The notes under the pieces are model-generated. The model ran no database searches. It worked only from the letters and a program-made list of their open reading frames with translations, and had not been told where the DNA came from. Positions 7,587 through 16,381 of a stretch of 64,000 nucleotides of DNA are shown here, piece by piece. This stretch comes from Halalkalirubrum salinum (GTDB lineage Archaea; Halobacteriota; Halobacteria; Halobacteriales; Haloferacaceae). Every line of letters starts with the position of its first letter. The stretch's first letter is position 1. The stretch covers positions 62,001-126,000 of the forward strand of contig NZ_SRSG01000015.1 of the NCBI RefSeq assembly GCF_005543295.1, read 5' to 3'. The translations under genes and the position numbers were made by a program.

Positions 7587-9523
7587 TGTTGTGGCACCTC
7601 TGCGGATTGGTTGTCGGTGAGTTCAGCCAGCCCGGTCACTGCGTCGCCGAACGCGCTGAGTTCGTCAAGGCCGATGGGTTCGTCCTGCCGGAGCGGCGCG
7701 AGCATCATCGGCGTCTCGAAGCGGTCCTGGATCTCGCCGAGATACTGCTGCTGTTGGGCCCGGCGGTTGGCGAAGAAGGCGTTGTCGCCGTACTCCTCGG
7801 GTAGCAGGTAGTTGGCGACGACGAAGGCGGTCTCGATGCCGACCTGGTCCTTCAGGTCCTCGGCCGCCCGATGGGCCTCCATCATCGGCGTGTACTCAGG
7901 GTACATGACGAAGGCGAACGAGCTTTTGTCGGGATTTTGCATCGTCTCGATCACCTTGTCGTACTGGTCGCCCTTGGCGGGAGCCGCACCCTTCGTCAGC
8001 GAGCCGAGATCCATAAAGCCCTTCCAGTCCGAGGGGAGCTCCAGGAGTCGGAGCGTGTGACCGGTCGGCGCGGTATCGAAGACGACGTAGTCGTAGCCAT
8101 CCTCATCGAAGTAGCCCACGAACTTTTCGAGGGCGGCCATCTCTTCGGCACACGGCGATTCGAGTTCTTCCTCAACGTTGGCGATGGCCGCGTCGACGTC
8201 GATCTCGGTGTCGTCTTTGTCCTCGTACATCTCGGTGACGTGAGTGAGGACCTGCTCGCGGTACTCTTCGAGGGCTTTCTCTTGGTCGATGCGGGCTGCA
8301 TCGAGATTTGCTTGGCTCACCGAGGTCGGCTCGTGGCCGACGGGTTCGCCGAAGATGTCTTCGAGGTGGGCTGCCGGGTCAGTCGTGACCACAAGCGTCT
8401 CGTAGCCCGCCTCGGCGAGTTTGGTCGCCGAGGTCGCGGCGATGGTACTCTTGCCGACGCCGCCCTTCCCAGTGAAAAAGAGATAGCGTGTCTCGCCGTC
8501 GACCGGCTGGAGTTTCTCGGCGACCGCGTCGGGATCGGTCAGCGAGTCGAAGTCGACCGCCTCGTCAGTGTCGACGTTGGTTGCCGACCCCACGTCGACA
8601 GTGGCCTCGTTGCCGTCGTAGAGGACACCGCCCACGTCAGCCAGCAGATCGAGACCGGCGATCTCGCCGGGCTGCAGCGGGTAGGTCGCCATCGCGTTGG
8701 CACCGAACTCGCGTTCGGCGCGTTCGATGACTGCCTGTTCGTCCTCTCGTTTTCCCTCGAAGAAGGGGTCCTCACAGACCGACTCGGGCAGATAGCCGTT
8801 GATAATCAGCAGTTGGGACTCGATCCCCAACTCGCCGAGATCCGATGCACTGCGGTTGATTTCGTCGATCGAGGAGTCCTCGGGTTTGCCAACGAAGGCA
8901 AACGAGGTCTTCTCGCTGTCCTGGAGCGTGTCGATGGCGCGCTCGTAGTCCTTCTTTCGTTCCTCCATCGAAGCGGCGGGGCCGATACAGGTCGAACCAC
9001 CTTTTTCGAGTTCGGCCTTCCAGTCGGATGGCAGTTCCATCAGCCGGATGGTGTGGCCCGTCGGCGCAGTGTCGAAGACGACCACGTCATACTCCGGCGA
9101 GTCCATGAAGTCGACGAAGTTGTCGAACGCGGCGATCTCTTCGACACAGGGGCTGTTGAGCTGTTCTTCGACGGCGCTGATCTGCTCGTCGTCGAGCAGT
9201 TCGCGCATTGGCTCGATGGTTTCTTGGCGGTACTCGGCGGCGGCCTGATCCGGATCGATCTCGATGGCCGAGAGGTTCTCGATATTCTCGATTGCGGTTA
9301 CGTCGTGACCGATCTCTTGGCCGAAGATATCCGAGAGGTTCGGCGCGGGGTCGGTCGTGACCAGCAGCGTGTTATAATCGTTGTTGGCGAGCCACGTCGC
9401 CGTTGCACAGCTGACGGTACTCTTGCCGACGCCGCCTTTCCCGCTGAAGAAGACGAACTCGGTGTCGTCGCCGCTCGGTTCTACAATGTCTCGTGCGTCA
9501 GTCGTTGGTTGCGTTGTTGCCAT
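7583..9523 (-). CDS. arsA: ArsA arsenite-translocating ATPase, double-length
   Basis: A 646-residue soluble ATPase with two homologous halves. Each has a deviant Walker A GKGGVGKST (about residues 29-37 and 350-358), a switch DTAPTGHT and the LPSDWK motif. Cysteines expected at the allosteric arsenite site are visible as CVEEIA (first half), STCIGPAA and CAEEMA (second half). Two-half ArsA proteins energise ArsB-type arsenite efflux; the homologous Get3 chaperones are normally single-half. It lies 3' of arsD with no gap and 5' of the Cys-tailed YlbF-like gene. No arsB or acr3 gene is in this window, so the membrane partner must be elsewhere or another protein. Confidence 0.93.
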   Translation of the reverse strand: MATTQPTTDARDIVEPSGDDTEFVFFSGKGGVGKSTVSCATATWLANNDYNTLLVTTDPAPNLSDIFGQEIGHDVTAIENIENLSAIEIDPDQAAAEYRQETIEPMRELLDDEQISAVEEQLNSPCVEEIAAFDNFVDFMDSPEYDVVVFDTAPTGHTIRLMELPSDWKAELEKGGSTCIGPAASMEERKKDYERAIDTLQDSEKTSFAFVGKPEDSSIDEINRSASDLGELGIESQLLIINGYLPESVCEDPFFEGKREDEQAVIERAEREFGANAMATYPLQPGEIAGLDLLADVGGVLYDGNEATVDVGSATNVDTDEAVDFDSLTDPDAVAEKLQPVDGETRYLFFTGKGGVGKSTIAATSATKLAEAGYETLVVTTDPAAHLEDIFGEPVGHEPTSVSQANLDAARIDQEKALEEYREQVLTHVTEMYEDKDDTEIDVDAAIANVEEELESPCAEEMAALEKFVGYFDEDGYDYVVFDTAPTGHTLRLLELPSDWKGFMDLGSLTKGAAPAKGDQYDKVIETMQNPDKSSFAFVMYPEYTPMMEAHRAAEDLKDQVGIETAFVVANYLLPEEYGDNAFFANRRAQQQQYLGEIQDRFETPMMLAPLRQDEPIGLDELSAFGDAVTGLAELTDNQSAEVPQQ

Positions 9524-9859
9524 TTAGTGGGCCTCCTGTGGCTCAGTCTGTTTGTCGCGCAGTTCGGCTGCCAGCTCGTCGTAGGAGAGGTACTCCTCTT
9601 TGGCGACGATCTCGCCGTCGACAGTCGTAATCGGGAGGATCTCAGGGCCGTTCTCCTGGACGAGATCGTAGATCTCCTGGGTGTTGAGGAACTCGTCGAT
9701 GTTGTGCTGCATATTCGCACGCGAGATCTCGGCCTCTTCGAATTCGTCTTCGAATTGGTCGAGTGCGGCGCTCACCTCGACGAGTTCGTCGTCGGGGTCG
9801 GGTCCACAGACACCTGTGGAACAACACATCGCTTCTTCGTAGAGTTTGATTTGGGTCAT
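9524..9859 (-). CDS. arsD: ArsD arsenite metallochaperone
   Basis: A 111-residue thioredoxin-fold protein with cysteines at positions 12, 13 and 18 (MCCSTGVCG), the same three positions used by the classical ArsD to bind arsenite and pass it to ArsA. The rest follows the family: an acidic helix, then FLNTQEIYDLVQENG, the strand PITTVDGEIV, and the closing helix LSYDELAAELR. Its stop is immediately followed by the arsA start. It is the first gene of the leftward arsD-arsA-ylbF-small-protein operon. Confidence 0.93.
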   Translation of the reverse strand: MTQIKLYEEAMCCSTGVCGPDPDDELVEVSAALDQFEDEFEEAEISRANMQHNIDEFLNTQEIYDLVQENGPEILPITTVDGEIVAKEEYLSYDELAAELRDKQTEPQEAH

Positions 9860-10012
9860 TGGTTTGGTTGATCAGTGGTCAAACGAGTCTCGACTGGTCG
9901 GAACCGTCGATCGTAATTTGGAGTCGTCTCGTTTCGTACTCATTTGAGCAAAACGTGAACTGCGTACCTAAACGTTTCGATGAAAACTAAATCGATTGTC
10001 GACCGATTCGAA

Positions 10013-10405
10013 TTAGCCGACGAAGCCGTCTGCGGCCCACGAATCGTCGTCATCGGTCGTTTCAGCCGCGGTGATGCACCGGGAGGCGGGCGCACTCACG
10101 AGGACGAACGCGCTTTCGGTCTCGCCGTTCCTGATCTGACGGGTCGACGCCGGTGGGATGCGGATCGCATCGCCGCTTTCCATCTCGACGGGCTCGTCGT
10201 CGACGATGACGGTTGCACGGCCCTCCATGAGGATGTAAATCTCCTCGTGGTCGCTGTCGGCGTGGTCGTGCAGGCGGTTCCGCCACTCCGGCTCACAGCG
10301 GGCGATCGTCACGCCGACTTCCTTACTGTCGAGTGGATCGCGCAACGTGTGCATCGCCCCCGAGACCGGTTCGATGTCGGTGTAGTTGACGCGCGTGTAC
10401 GACAT
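10013..10405 (-). CDS. Cupin-domain protein
   Basis: A 130-residue single-domain cupin. The first cupin motif is RLHDHADSDHEEIYILMEG, with two His and a Glu as likely metal ligands. The second motif (GDAIRIPPASTRQIRN) has Arg where the third His is usual, so metal binding may be weak or altered. The ATG at 10405 is preferred over a GTG three codons upstream. It lies between the arsD promoter and the second ArsR-type regulator and is transcribed leftward. The function is unknown; it may be a small-molecule sensor or isomerase. Confidence 0.8.
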   Translation of the reverse strand: MSYTRVNYTDIEPVSGAMHTLRDPLDSKEVGVTIARCEPEWRNRLHDHADSDHEEIYILMEGRATVIVDDEPVEMESGDAIRIPPASTRQIRNGETESAFVLVSAPASRCITAAETTDDDDSWAADGFVG

Positions 10406-10519
10406 CAGTTCCACCTCAACTGATCGGCGTGCGCTACCTGCTCTCTCACCACTATTTCTCTCACGGGCGACTGCGTCGTCTCTCGCTGTACAGTACGGAT
10501 GACCATGTGCAGAGTTGTA

Positions 10520-10533
10520 TTAGTAAATACTAA
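10520..10533. promoter_or_regulatory. Inverted repeat, candidate ArsR operator
   Basis: TTAGTA-AA-TACTAA is a perfect 14-base palindrome in the intergenic region between the cupin and ArsR-type genes, which are divergent. It lies about 50 bases upstream of the TATA-like box of the regulator and could be its own binding site. This is read from symmetry only. Confidence 0.35.
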
Positions 10534-10583
10534 ATTGTTCTGTTGTGGGTGTGACTGCGGAATGGACAGTGACTGCAAAAGAG

Positions 10584-10592
10584 TTAATTTAT
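10584..10592 (+). promoter_or_regulatory. TATA box of the second ArsR-type gene
   Basis: TTAATTTAT is centred about 24 bases before the ATG at 10612, the spacing of leaderless haloarchaeal promoters. It supports 10612 as the true start rather than an in-frame ATG at 10591, which would overlap the box. Confidence 0.5.
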
Positions 10593-10611
10593 GCGTTGGT
10601 CAATTATCTGT

Positions 10612-11010
10612 ATGTCCGCGAGCGAGCGACTCCAGCGGTATCTCACTGACGAACGAGGGAGTTGTACGAACGACGCGCTTCAAGAGCGACTCGAAGAACT
10701 CGAGGAGTTGGACGCGACCGTCGGTGGGCCCGATCTCGAATCGGACGTCGATCTGCTGTCAGCGATGGCCAACGAAACGCGGTACAAAATCGTTCGAATC
10801 ATTCATACGGCCGGTGAGGAGCTGTGTGTCTGTGAGTTCGCCCCACTACTTGATGTGAGCGACAGTGCGATTAGCCACGCACTCTCCCAGCTCACTGAGG
10901 CCGGACTCCTCACACGACGAAAGGACGGGAAGTGGCGCAAATACACGGCAACGAACCGAGCCACTGCAATACTAGTCGCGCTCGACGGCTCACGATCTAT
11001 CGTCCCGTAA
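10612..11010 (+). CDS. ArsR-family regulator next to arsenate reductase
   Basis: A 132-residue winged-helix repressor. It has LLSAMANETRYKIVRII, the metal box ELCVCEF (nearly identical to the ELCVCD arsenite box), the recognition helix DSAISHALSQLTEAGLL and the wing RRKDGKWRKY. The start at 10612 is chosen because a TATA-like sequence lies at leaderless distance. It is followed 85 bases later by the arsenate reductase in the same direction. It is the better candidate of the two ArsR proteins for arsenite sensing. Confidence 0.9.
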   Translation: MSASERLQRYLTDERGSCTNDALQERLEELEELDATVGGPDLESDVDLLSAMANETRYKIVRIIHTAGEELCVCEFAPLLDVSDSAISHALSQLTEAGLLTRRKDGKWRKYTATNRATAILVALDGSRSIVP

Positions 11011-11095
11011 GTATTCCCAGTCCCTGTGCCGGGCTATTGAGACATATATATTTCACATACAAGTTCTCAAGTCGGTGGCCTCGAATCTACTGTCT

Positions 11096-11530
11096 ATGAG
11101 TGACGATTCGTCGGTAACCTTCGGATTCGTCTGTGTACAGAACGCTGGTCGCAGTCAGATGTCGACAGCGTTCGCCGAACGCGAGCGTGACCGTCGTGGC
11201 CTCGAAGACAGTGTCGAGATCATTACTGGTGGAACTCACCCCGCCGACAGCGTCCACGACGAGGTCGTGACGGTCATGCAGGATCACGATATCGATCTCT
11301 CGGATCGAGTCCCACGGGAAGTCTCGACCGATGAACTCAAATCGTGTGATGTCGTCGCCACGATGGGCTGTTCAACACTCGAACTCGATGCTGAGGACGT
11401 TGAGGTTCGTGACTGGGCGCTGGATGATCCTGATGGCCAAGGTCTCGATCAGGTCCGTGCGATCCGAGATGATATCGAACAGCGGGTTACAGACCTGTTC
11501 GACGAAGTCGACACAACCGGTTCACAGTAA
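11096..11530 (+). CDS. arsC: ArsC arsenate reductase, low-molecular-weight phosphatase type
   Basis: A 144-residue enzyme that reduces arsenate to arsenite. It has the P-loop CVQNAGR (Cys13 to Arg19, the CX5R motif) followed by SQMSTAF, and two further cysteines at 84 and 92 (SCDVVATMGC), matching the cysteine relay of thioredoxin-coupled ArsC. The downstream DWALDDP supplies the acid Asp. The ATG at 11096 places the P-loop at the usual distance from the N-terminus. It lies behind an ArsR-type gene; arsenite made here would be taken up by ArsD/ArsA encoded on the other strand. Confidence 0.92.
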   Translation: MSDDSSVTFGFVCVQNAGRSQMSTAFAERERDRRGLEDSVEIITGGTHPADSVHDEVVTVMQDHDIDLSDRVPREVSTDELKSCDVVATMGCSTLELDAEDVEVRDWALDDPDGQGLDQVRAIRDDIEQRVTDLFDEVDTTGSQ

Positions 11531-12019
11531 ATACAGGATTTGGTGGAACGGTAATCGAGTGACTGAGCGTTTTTGTCGGTATAACACCGTATTTTAGATC
11601 ATTTCTTTGAGTGAGGAATTAAGGCACACATCAAAACCTATCCTCCGAAGTTGTACGCAGAACGAGGACCGATATTTTGTATAGCGACATACGATATACA
11701 TTTTCTTGTAGTGCGGAATTCCGGCGCTAAGGGACTCCAGATCCTCGAATTCTCCCGATGGGATGAATACAGATAGTGGTTCTGATTACCCTCGTAATCA
11801 CGACCACTTTGAGATGCCTCGCCGCCGTCGGGGAAGCACGAAACGTGGAACCGCACAATGAGGGCGTTGACCCCAGGGAAAAACTGGAGAGCATCACCAT
11901 CCACCGAACCGTGTCGAGAGGCCTGTCGATAAGACCCAATAGCTACTAATCGAACTTAATACTCAAGAAGTCTACCTAGCGAACTTTCCTCACTATTGCC
12001 TGAACGATCTCCCTAACCC
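11531..12019. other. Gene-free region at the edge of the arsenic cluster
   Basis: No reading frame here shows a recognisable protein. The base composition drops to clearly lower GC than in the first 11.5 kb. Together with the transposase remnant that follows, it looks like a decayed insertion zone. Confidence 0.45.
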
Positions 12020-12600
12020 GTGTAGTAGTGATTCACGCGCTAAGGACACGAAATTGTCGCCGTCTTAGAGTTCCTTGCCGTTGATTGATCCCATGGAGCG
12101 GTATGGAACTGGACACACAATCACGGCGATGCTCAGGACAAGCCACTGACAATTGAGCCATCGCGGGTGGCTGCCGATGAAAAGCAGATCATGATTGACG
12201 GCGAAAAAATGGCTATACGCGGCAATTGACACTGAGTCAAATTTCCCTGCTTGAAATCGACGTACATAGTCGCTGCGGGACCGGTTCCACGGCAGTGTTT
12301 TTGCACTATCTCATCGGGAAACATGATGTTTCAGAAGTAGAGCTTCTGGTTGATTCTGGTGGATATCTGACGACCTTGTTTCGACACGATCTGAGCAGCC
12401 GGCTTAATTACAGAGAGTGGAACTACATTGAAAAATCTTCCAGACAGTGTAGATGCGAATCGACCGTTTCACTCATTTTGTCGGGGCAGTCATATGAGCG
12501 CCCGCTGCTTGCTGCGCCGTTTCAGATATCATTACAATCGCGATAGACCGAACCAAGCGCTAGATCGACCAACTACTACTGAGGAAGTGCTCACTATACA
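12020..12600 (+). pseudogene. Degenerate IS6-like transposase
   Basis: Pieces of a DDE transposase are readable in order but in different frames. First comes VAVLEFLAVD, a stop in place of Arg, then SHGAVWNWTH and SRVAADEKQI with the first catalytic Asp. After a frameshift come SLLEIDVHSR, LIGKHDVSEVELLVDSGGYL with the second Asp, and NYREWNYIEK with the catalytic Glu. A further shift gives HYNRDRPNQALDRPTTTEEV at the C-terminus. Several stops and frame changes make it non-functional. The pattern is that of haloarchaeal IS6-family elements. The ends of the original element cannot be located. Confidence 0.75.
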
Positions 12601-13373
12601 GTGGCTAATTACAGAAGTACTATTGTAATGAACAACTAACTAAATGACGAACAGCGGGCAAGTGTGAGTGTACATTTGAGCGTATTATATTCACTTTCAG
12701 AATTTCAGAAGAAGCATTGTGCGTGTAAATACAAGCGTTCACTAGAGCTGAACAATAATTAATAATCTCGGTGACTACGGCAAAATCAGCCATCCTATTC
12801 AAAAAAGCTATTCAACGGTCTATAGGGATGGGTACATCGTGGGCTTCCAGAAGGAGTAAACAATTCATATTCGCAATCTGTAGGACTGGATCAGCAATTG
12901 AAATCCTGATTCGGACTGAAGACGATCTAAGTGGGCCTGACAAAGTACGCGGTTTCGGAGTCGATGTAATATATCAATGACTGCTACTGTATCAACAACC
13001 CACCCTGATTCGTACGGCGTTCCTGTTGGATACATCACTGTCAAGAGGATAAAATTAGTAATTAGTTAGAAAGTGAGTTGTGTAATTCTGATCTCAATGA
13101 CGAGGCATTATGAATATGTTATCCTTTCCCGAAGGAGTTCATCTATCGTGAACGCAACTTGTTCATTGAAGAATGCTCGGTCATCAGTGCTGAGCTACAG
13201 TAACATTTGGAACTCTCTACAACGTCCCCAAAACAGTTGATTCGAGAGGTGTCCCCAAGCGATTGATCCTGTGTAGGAAAAAATAGTGCAAACGCTACTC
13301 AAGTGATTTTCCAATTGTATTCAGTTAGCTATATCAAGATTAGTTATGGGCGACCTTTTGTCACCTTGACCAT
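12601..13373. other. Gene-free, A+T-rich region
   Basis: About 770 bases between the transposase remnant and the first M28-type gene contain no convincing reading frame, no RNA gene and no clear terminal repeat. The A+T-rich composition continues that of the pseudogene zone. Confidence 0.45.
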
Positions 13374-15131
13374 CTATTCATAACGGTCAGGACTGATTTC
13401 GAGGAACGTTTTTGTTTCTTGAATTGACTTCCTAACCCTATGTGCGAGTTTCATTCGACCACGTTGAATTTTCGTCTCGGCAAATCTCCTATCACAGCCT
13501 GTTAATTCTGGGAGACTTTCTGCTACCCTTAGATACGGTAGTTGTCGGAAAGGACGACGAGGCTCGTGCTCATGCTCAGCTGTTTCCATATAGAGTCCGG
13601 GATTGAGGAGATTCCCAAGTGTCACCTGCAAGTGTTCAATATCTGCGATTGCTGCAGGAGGCGTATCTTCGCTGTACTCGTTAACTTCTGCGCGTACACG
13701 TTCAAGTAATTCCTCGAGTTTATCGAGATCATCATGGATGTCATCGAACAATACGAGGTCATCGGCGTTCGACTCAATGTTCACGAGCGTGTTCCGTATA
13801 TCTTGTACAGTCGCGGTGTAATCATGTGGGAGAACGACAGATTCGCATATCCGTGTCGCAAGCGAAACATACAGCTTCGTTTCCTCTACTAATACGTCGA
13901 TATCCACTTTGTCACGAGTGTCCTCAGGCGTATGCCACCACCATCCGCCGCCTACGGGGCCACCCGCTTCCGTTTGGGGGGTTAGTCGGGCTCCAGAGAG
14001 AAGCGAACTCAGCCCAGTCCCCCAGAACGATTGATCAGAGTTTCGTGCAGGTCTACCAGTGCTCCGTAAATAGCTCTCGTCTGATTTTCGAATCGGTATG
14101 TTTGTGGCGGTTTCCATAGCGTGGATGTGTTCATCCTCCAGTTCTGCCATGTGCTGGTACCACAAACCATCAGCTCCTTTCAACCCCGGCAGGTCGATAT
14201 GCAGATACGCGACACCGTTTTTCCGCAAATCGAGCCAGTTGGTATCCGCATACCACGCGCTTCCAGCGTACCGGCCAGTCGAATGACCGGGCCAAAACCC
14301 GAATTTTAGTCCTCTGCGGGGCGGTTCGTTGCGCTCGGCGAAGATGCGAGCGATTTCGATGGTTGTGGCCATCGCAGTCGCGTTGTCAGTGATGCCCTCA
14401 AACCACGAATCGACGTGATTCCCGATGAGAAAATAGCGGTCACTCTTAACGCCATCAATCGTTCCGACCGGACACGGCAGGTTCGTGAGTTCCGTCGTGA
14501 CTTCTGTTTTGAGGGTTGCTTCGACCGACCCGTGTTCCAGGCGGCCTGCTAACCATTCGCCGTCCGGATGGTTGATTTCGACCACTGGAATGTCTGGAAT
14601 CTCCTTTTTTGTGTCAGTACTTGGCGTCCCCCAGACGGGTGTCACGATCCCCTGATATCGGTGTTCGTTGGGAGACTGGCATATGAGGCCGCTTACACCT
14701 GCACGTTCGGCGTATCGAACAATATATGGCTTCGGCATTTCTTGAACGAAGGCAATCTTTCCTTCGAGATATCGAGACTCAGCGACAGACTGATCGAATG
14801 ATTCAACACGAACCACATCTGCGTGCGTTCCGGCAACGGAAGTACTCGCGCTGAATGATACCGTAATCGCGTCGAGTTCGCGCTTCGTTGGTGAGGTAAC
14901 GACCAATTTACCGGATTCGGGCACACTGATGTAGCCTTCGAATTCGTGCAACTCGGCCGTTACCCCGTATTTGTTCAGTACATCTACGATATACTCGCTC
15001 GCTTTCCACTCGTCGGCACTTCCAGAGACGCGAGTAAGACCCGAGAAGGCGTCAAGATGGCGCTCCATCTCTGTTGGATCGATCCGATCAAAAAGTGCAT
15101 TCTCCGTTGAACGGTCGACAGATTTTAACAT
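13374..15131 (-). CDS. M28-like metallopeptidase with altered active site (paralogue 1)
   Basis: A 585-residue soluble protein without signal peptide. Layout: N-terminal cap, a protease-associated-like insert (about 70-215), an M28 zinc-peptidase core (about 230-410) and a helical C-terminal region similar in position to the dimerisation domain of glutamate carboxypeptidase II. Core ligands are visible: GNHVDSW (His239, Asp241), GITDNATAM (Asp249), HIDLPG (Asp313) and WWWHTPEDT (His400). Where M28 enzymes carry the catalytic Glu-Glu pair it has WPGHSTGRYAGS (280-291), so both glutamates are absent. Three paralogues in this window share the change. It may be an unusual hydrolase, a lyase-like enzyme or a non-catalytic binder. 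It is divergent from nothing nearby: the IclR gene upstream runs the same way. Confidence 0.85.
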   Translation of the reverse strand: MLKSVDRSTENALFDRIDPTEMERHLDAFSGLTRVSGSADEWKASEYIVDVLNKYGVTAELHEFEGYISVPESGKLVVTSPTKRELDAITVSFSASTSVAGTHADVVRVESFDQSVAESRYLEGKIAFVQEMPKPYIVRYAERAGVSGLICQSPNEHRYQGIVTPVWGTPSTDTKKEIPDIPVVEINHPDGEWLAGRLEHGSVEATLKTEVTTELTNLPCPVGTIDGVKSDRYFLIGNHVDSWFEGITDNATAMATTIEIARIFAERNEPPRRGLKFGFWPGHSTGRYAGSAWYADTNWLDLRKNGVAYLHIDLPGLKGADGLWYQHMAELEDEHIHAMETATNIPIRKSDESYLRSTGRPARNSDQSFWGTGLSSLLSGARLTPQTEAGGPVGGGWWWHTPEDTRDKVDIDVLVEETKLYVSLATRICESVVLPHDYTATVQDIRNTLVNIESNADDLVLFDDIHDDLDKLEELLERVRAEVNEYSEDTPPAAIADIEHLQVTLGNLLNPGLYMETAEHEHEPRRPFRQLPYLRVAESLPELTGCDRRFAETKIQRGRMKLAHRVRKSIQETKTFLEISPDRYE

Positions 15132-15357
15132 TGGTGTGAATCTTGCTATGTACTAACAAGGCATCCATATCTCATTTTGGATTCCGGCAATTTTCAATCA
15201 ATGAGAATTTATGACAGGGTACATCTATAATTATTACGGAACAGATTCTTAGAAAAATAGGTTTGTCTACAATATAGGTACTCATCAGATCGACATCAGA
15301 TCGTTACAGAGATCACTTCCTCTTATATCTGTAGAAACTTAGAGCAACTTTGGTTCA

Positions 15358-16128
15358 CTACAGTTCGAACTCGATTTTCAACTCGAATTCGTTCGCTTTA
15401 CCGCGTAGAAGGTTTGGAATCTGTTCATGAAGTCGCTCTCCGTTCATTCGGTACGTCGGGCCGGATACACTGAACGCGCCGAAAACATTATTATCTGGAG
15501 CCAAGATTGGTACGCCGACAGTTCGTAGTCCGTCCATTCCCTCCTCTTTATTGAAAGCGTATCCTCGTTCTCGAATTTTTTCGAGCTCCTGATACAGTTC
15601 CTCCCTGTTGGTAATCGTATTTTGTGTTTGAGCAGGAAGTCCGATGGTGTCAAGAATCGACTGAATCCGGTCGGGTGGCAAGTGAGCTAAAATTGCCTTT
15701 CCAGCACCCGTTGAGTGCAAATATATCCGCTTCCCGATGCTCGTGTTAGTATGCACAGCGTTTTGACCGATCTGTCGATGGACGAACACTCCTAAACCAT
15801 ACTCTTCGGTAATGAACTGCGATCGCTCGTTCGTCTCTTCTGCTAACTGTTTCACAATCGGCTTTGCCATCCGATAGGCCTTCTTTTGTTCGCGCGTGTG
15901 TTCACCAAGGCGAAGAAATTTGAAACCGATTTCGTACTTGCTACCTTCTTTCACGATGTACTCCATCTCTTCGAGGGTAGATATATGGCTGTGAACAGTA
16001 CTCTTTGCCATGTCAAGGTGGTTTGCGAGGTCGGTTATGCCTGCACCGTCCAGTTCCCGTAGTGCCTCTATCACTTCGAATGATGTCTTTGTGGCGTTTA
16101 CCGTTCGAGATGAGTTTTGTGAAGGCAT
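15358..16128 (-). CDS. IclR-family transcriptional regulator
   Basis: A 256-residue regulator. The N-terminal winged helix covers about residues 8-70 (SFEVIEALRELDGAGITDLA, then MAKSTVHSHISTLEEMEYIV), and the C-terminal effector domain shows LHSTGAGKAILAHL, RERGYAFNKEEGMDGLRTVGVPI and FGAFSVSGP. The ATG at 16128 is preferred because an A+T-rich TATA-like stretch (16151-16160) lies at leaderless distance; an upstream in-frame ATG would include non-conserved residues. It is divergent from the LLM gene at 16382 and upstream of the M28 paralogue, so it probably controls this set. The effector is unknown. Confidence 0.9.
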   Translation of the reverse strand: MPSQNSSRTVNATKTSFEVIEALRELDGAGITDLANHLDMAKSTVHSHISTLEEMEYIVKEGSKYEIGFKFLRLGEHTREQKKAYRMAKPIVKQLAEETNERSQFITEEYGLGVFVHRQIGQNAVHTNTSIGKRIYLHSTGAGKAILAHLPPDRIQSILDTIGLPAQTQNTITNREELYQELEKIRERGYAFNKEEGMDGLRTVGVPILAPDNNVFGAFSVSGPTYRMNGERLHEQIPNLLRGKANEFELKIEFEL

Positions 16129-16161
16129 GATATAGCCTATTGTTCTCATACCACATATATT

Positions 16162-16178
16162 GTTCGCTTGGTGTGAAC
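16162..16178. promoter_or_regulatory. Imperfect palindrome, candidate IclR site at its own promoter
   Basis: GTTCGCTTGGTGTGAAC is an interrupted palindrome with outer arms GTTC/GAAC, next to the TATA-like stretch of the IclR gene. It shares the half-site GTGTGAAC with the perfect palindrome at 16291. Binding here would block the IclR promoter (autoregulation). Inferred from symmetry and placement. Confidence 0.4.
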
Positions 16179-16290
16179 ACATTGTAGGGTGCAATATCTT
16201 GAATGTACGTGTCTTTCACGGCTGTAGATGCGGATTCTACCAATTAGCTATTTTTCAGCACTAACGTGATTGATAATCATTACTAATGTA

Positions 16291-16305
16291 TTCACACAGT
16301 GTGAA
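16291..16305. promoter_or_regulatory. Perfect palindrome, candidate IclR operator for the LLM gene
   Basis: TTCACAC-A-GTGTGAA is a perfect inverted repeat about 45 bases upstream of the TATA-like box (16351-16358) of the LLM gene. The same GTGTGAA half-site occurs at the other end of this divergent region and just before the M28 start (15134-15140). A position upstream of TATA would suit activation. Confidence 0.45.
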
Positions 16306-16350
16306 CATACTCTTCACCCAAGTCAACAGTGTTGATTTCCTCAGACAGTG

Positions 16351-16358
16351 TATTTAAG
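16351..16358 (+). promoter_or_regulatory. TATA box of the LLM gene
   Basis: TATTTAAG lies about 24-31 bases before the ATG at 16382. A purine-rich AAGGTGG (16371-16377) also sits at Shine-Dalgarno distance, so either leaderless or led translation is possible. Confidence 0.5.
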
Positions 16359-16381
16359 AGAATGCGGCATAAGGTGGATCC

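Noticed and set aside
7583-9523. ArsA as a Get3-type tail-anchored protein chaperone
   Set aside because: It has two ATPase halves, arsenite-site cysteines and an adjacent arsD with Cys12, Cys13 and Cys18, which point to arsenite transport.
7871-9871. 666-codon rightward reading frame opposite arsA
   Set aside because: It is antisense to the double ArsA with all its motifs; long opposite frames are expected in GC-rich haloarchaeal genes.
11638-11904. 88-codon leftward reading frame before the transposase remnant
   Set aside because: Composition and Cys/His/Tyr content are unlike haloarchaeal proteins and no motif is visible.
12771-12980. 69-codon reading frame in the A+T-rich gap
   Set aside because: No start context, no recognisable pattern, and it lies in a zone of decayed transposon sequence.
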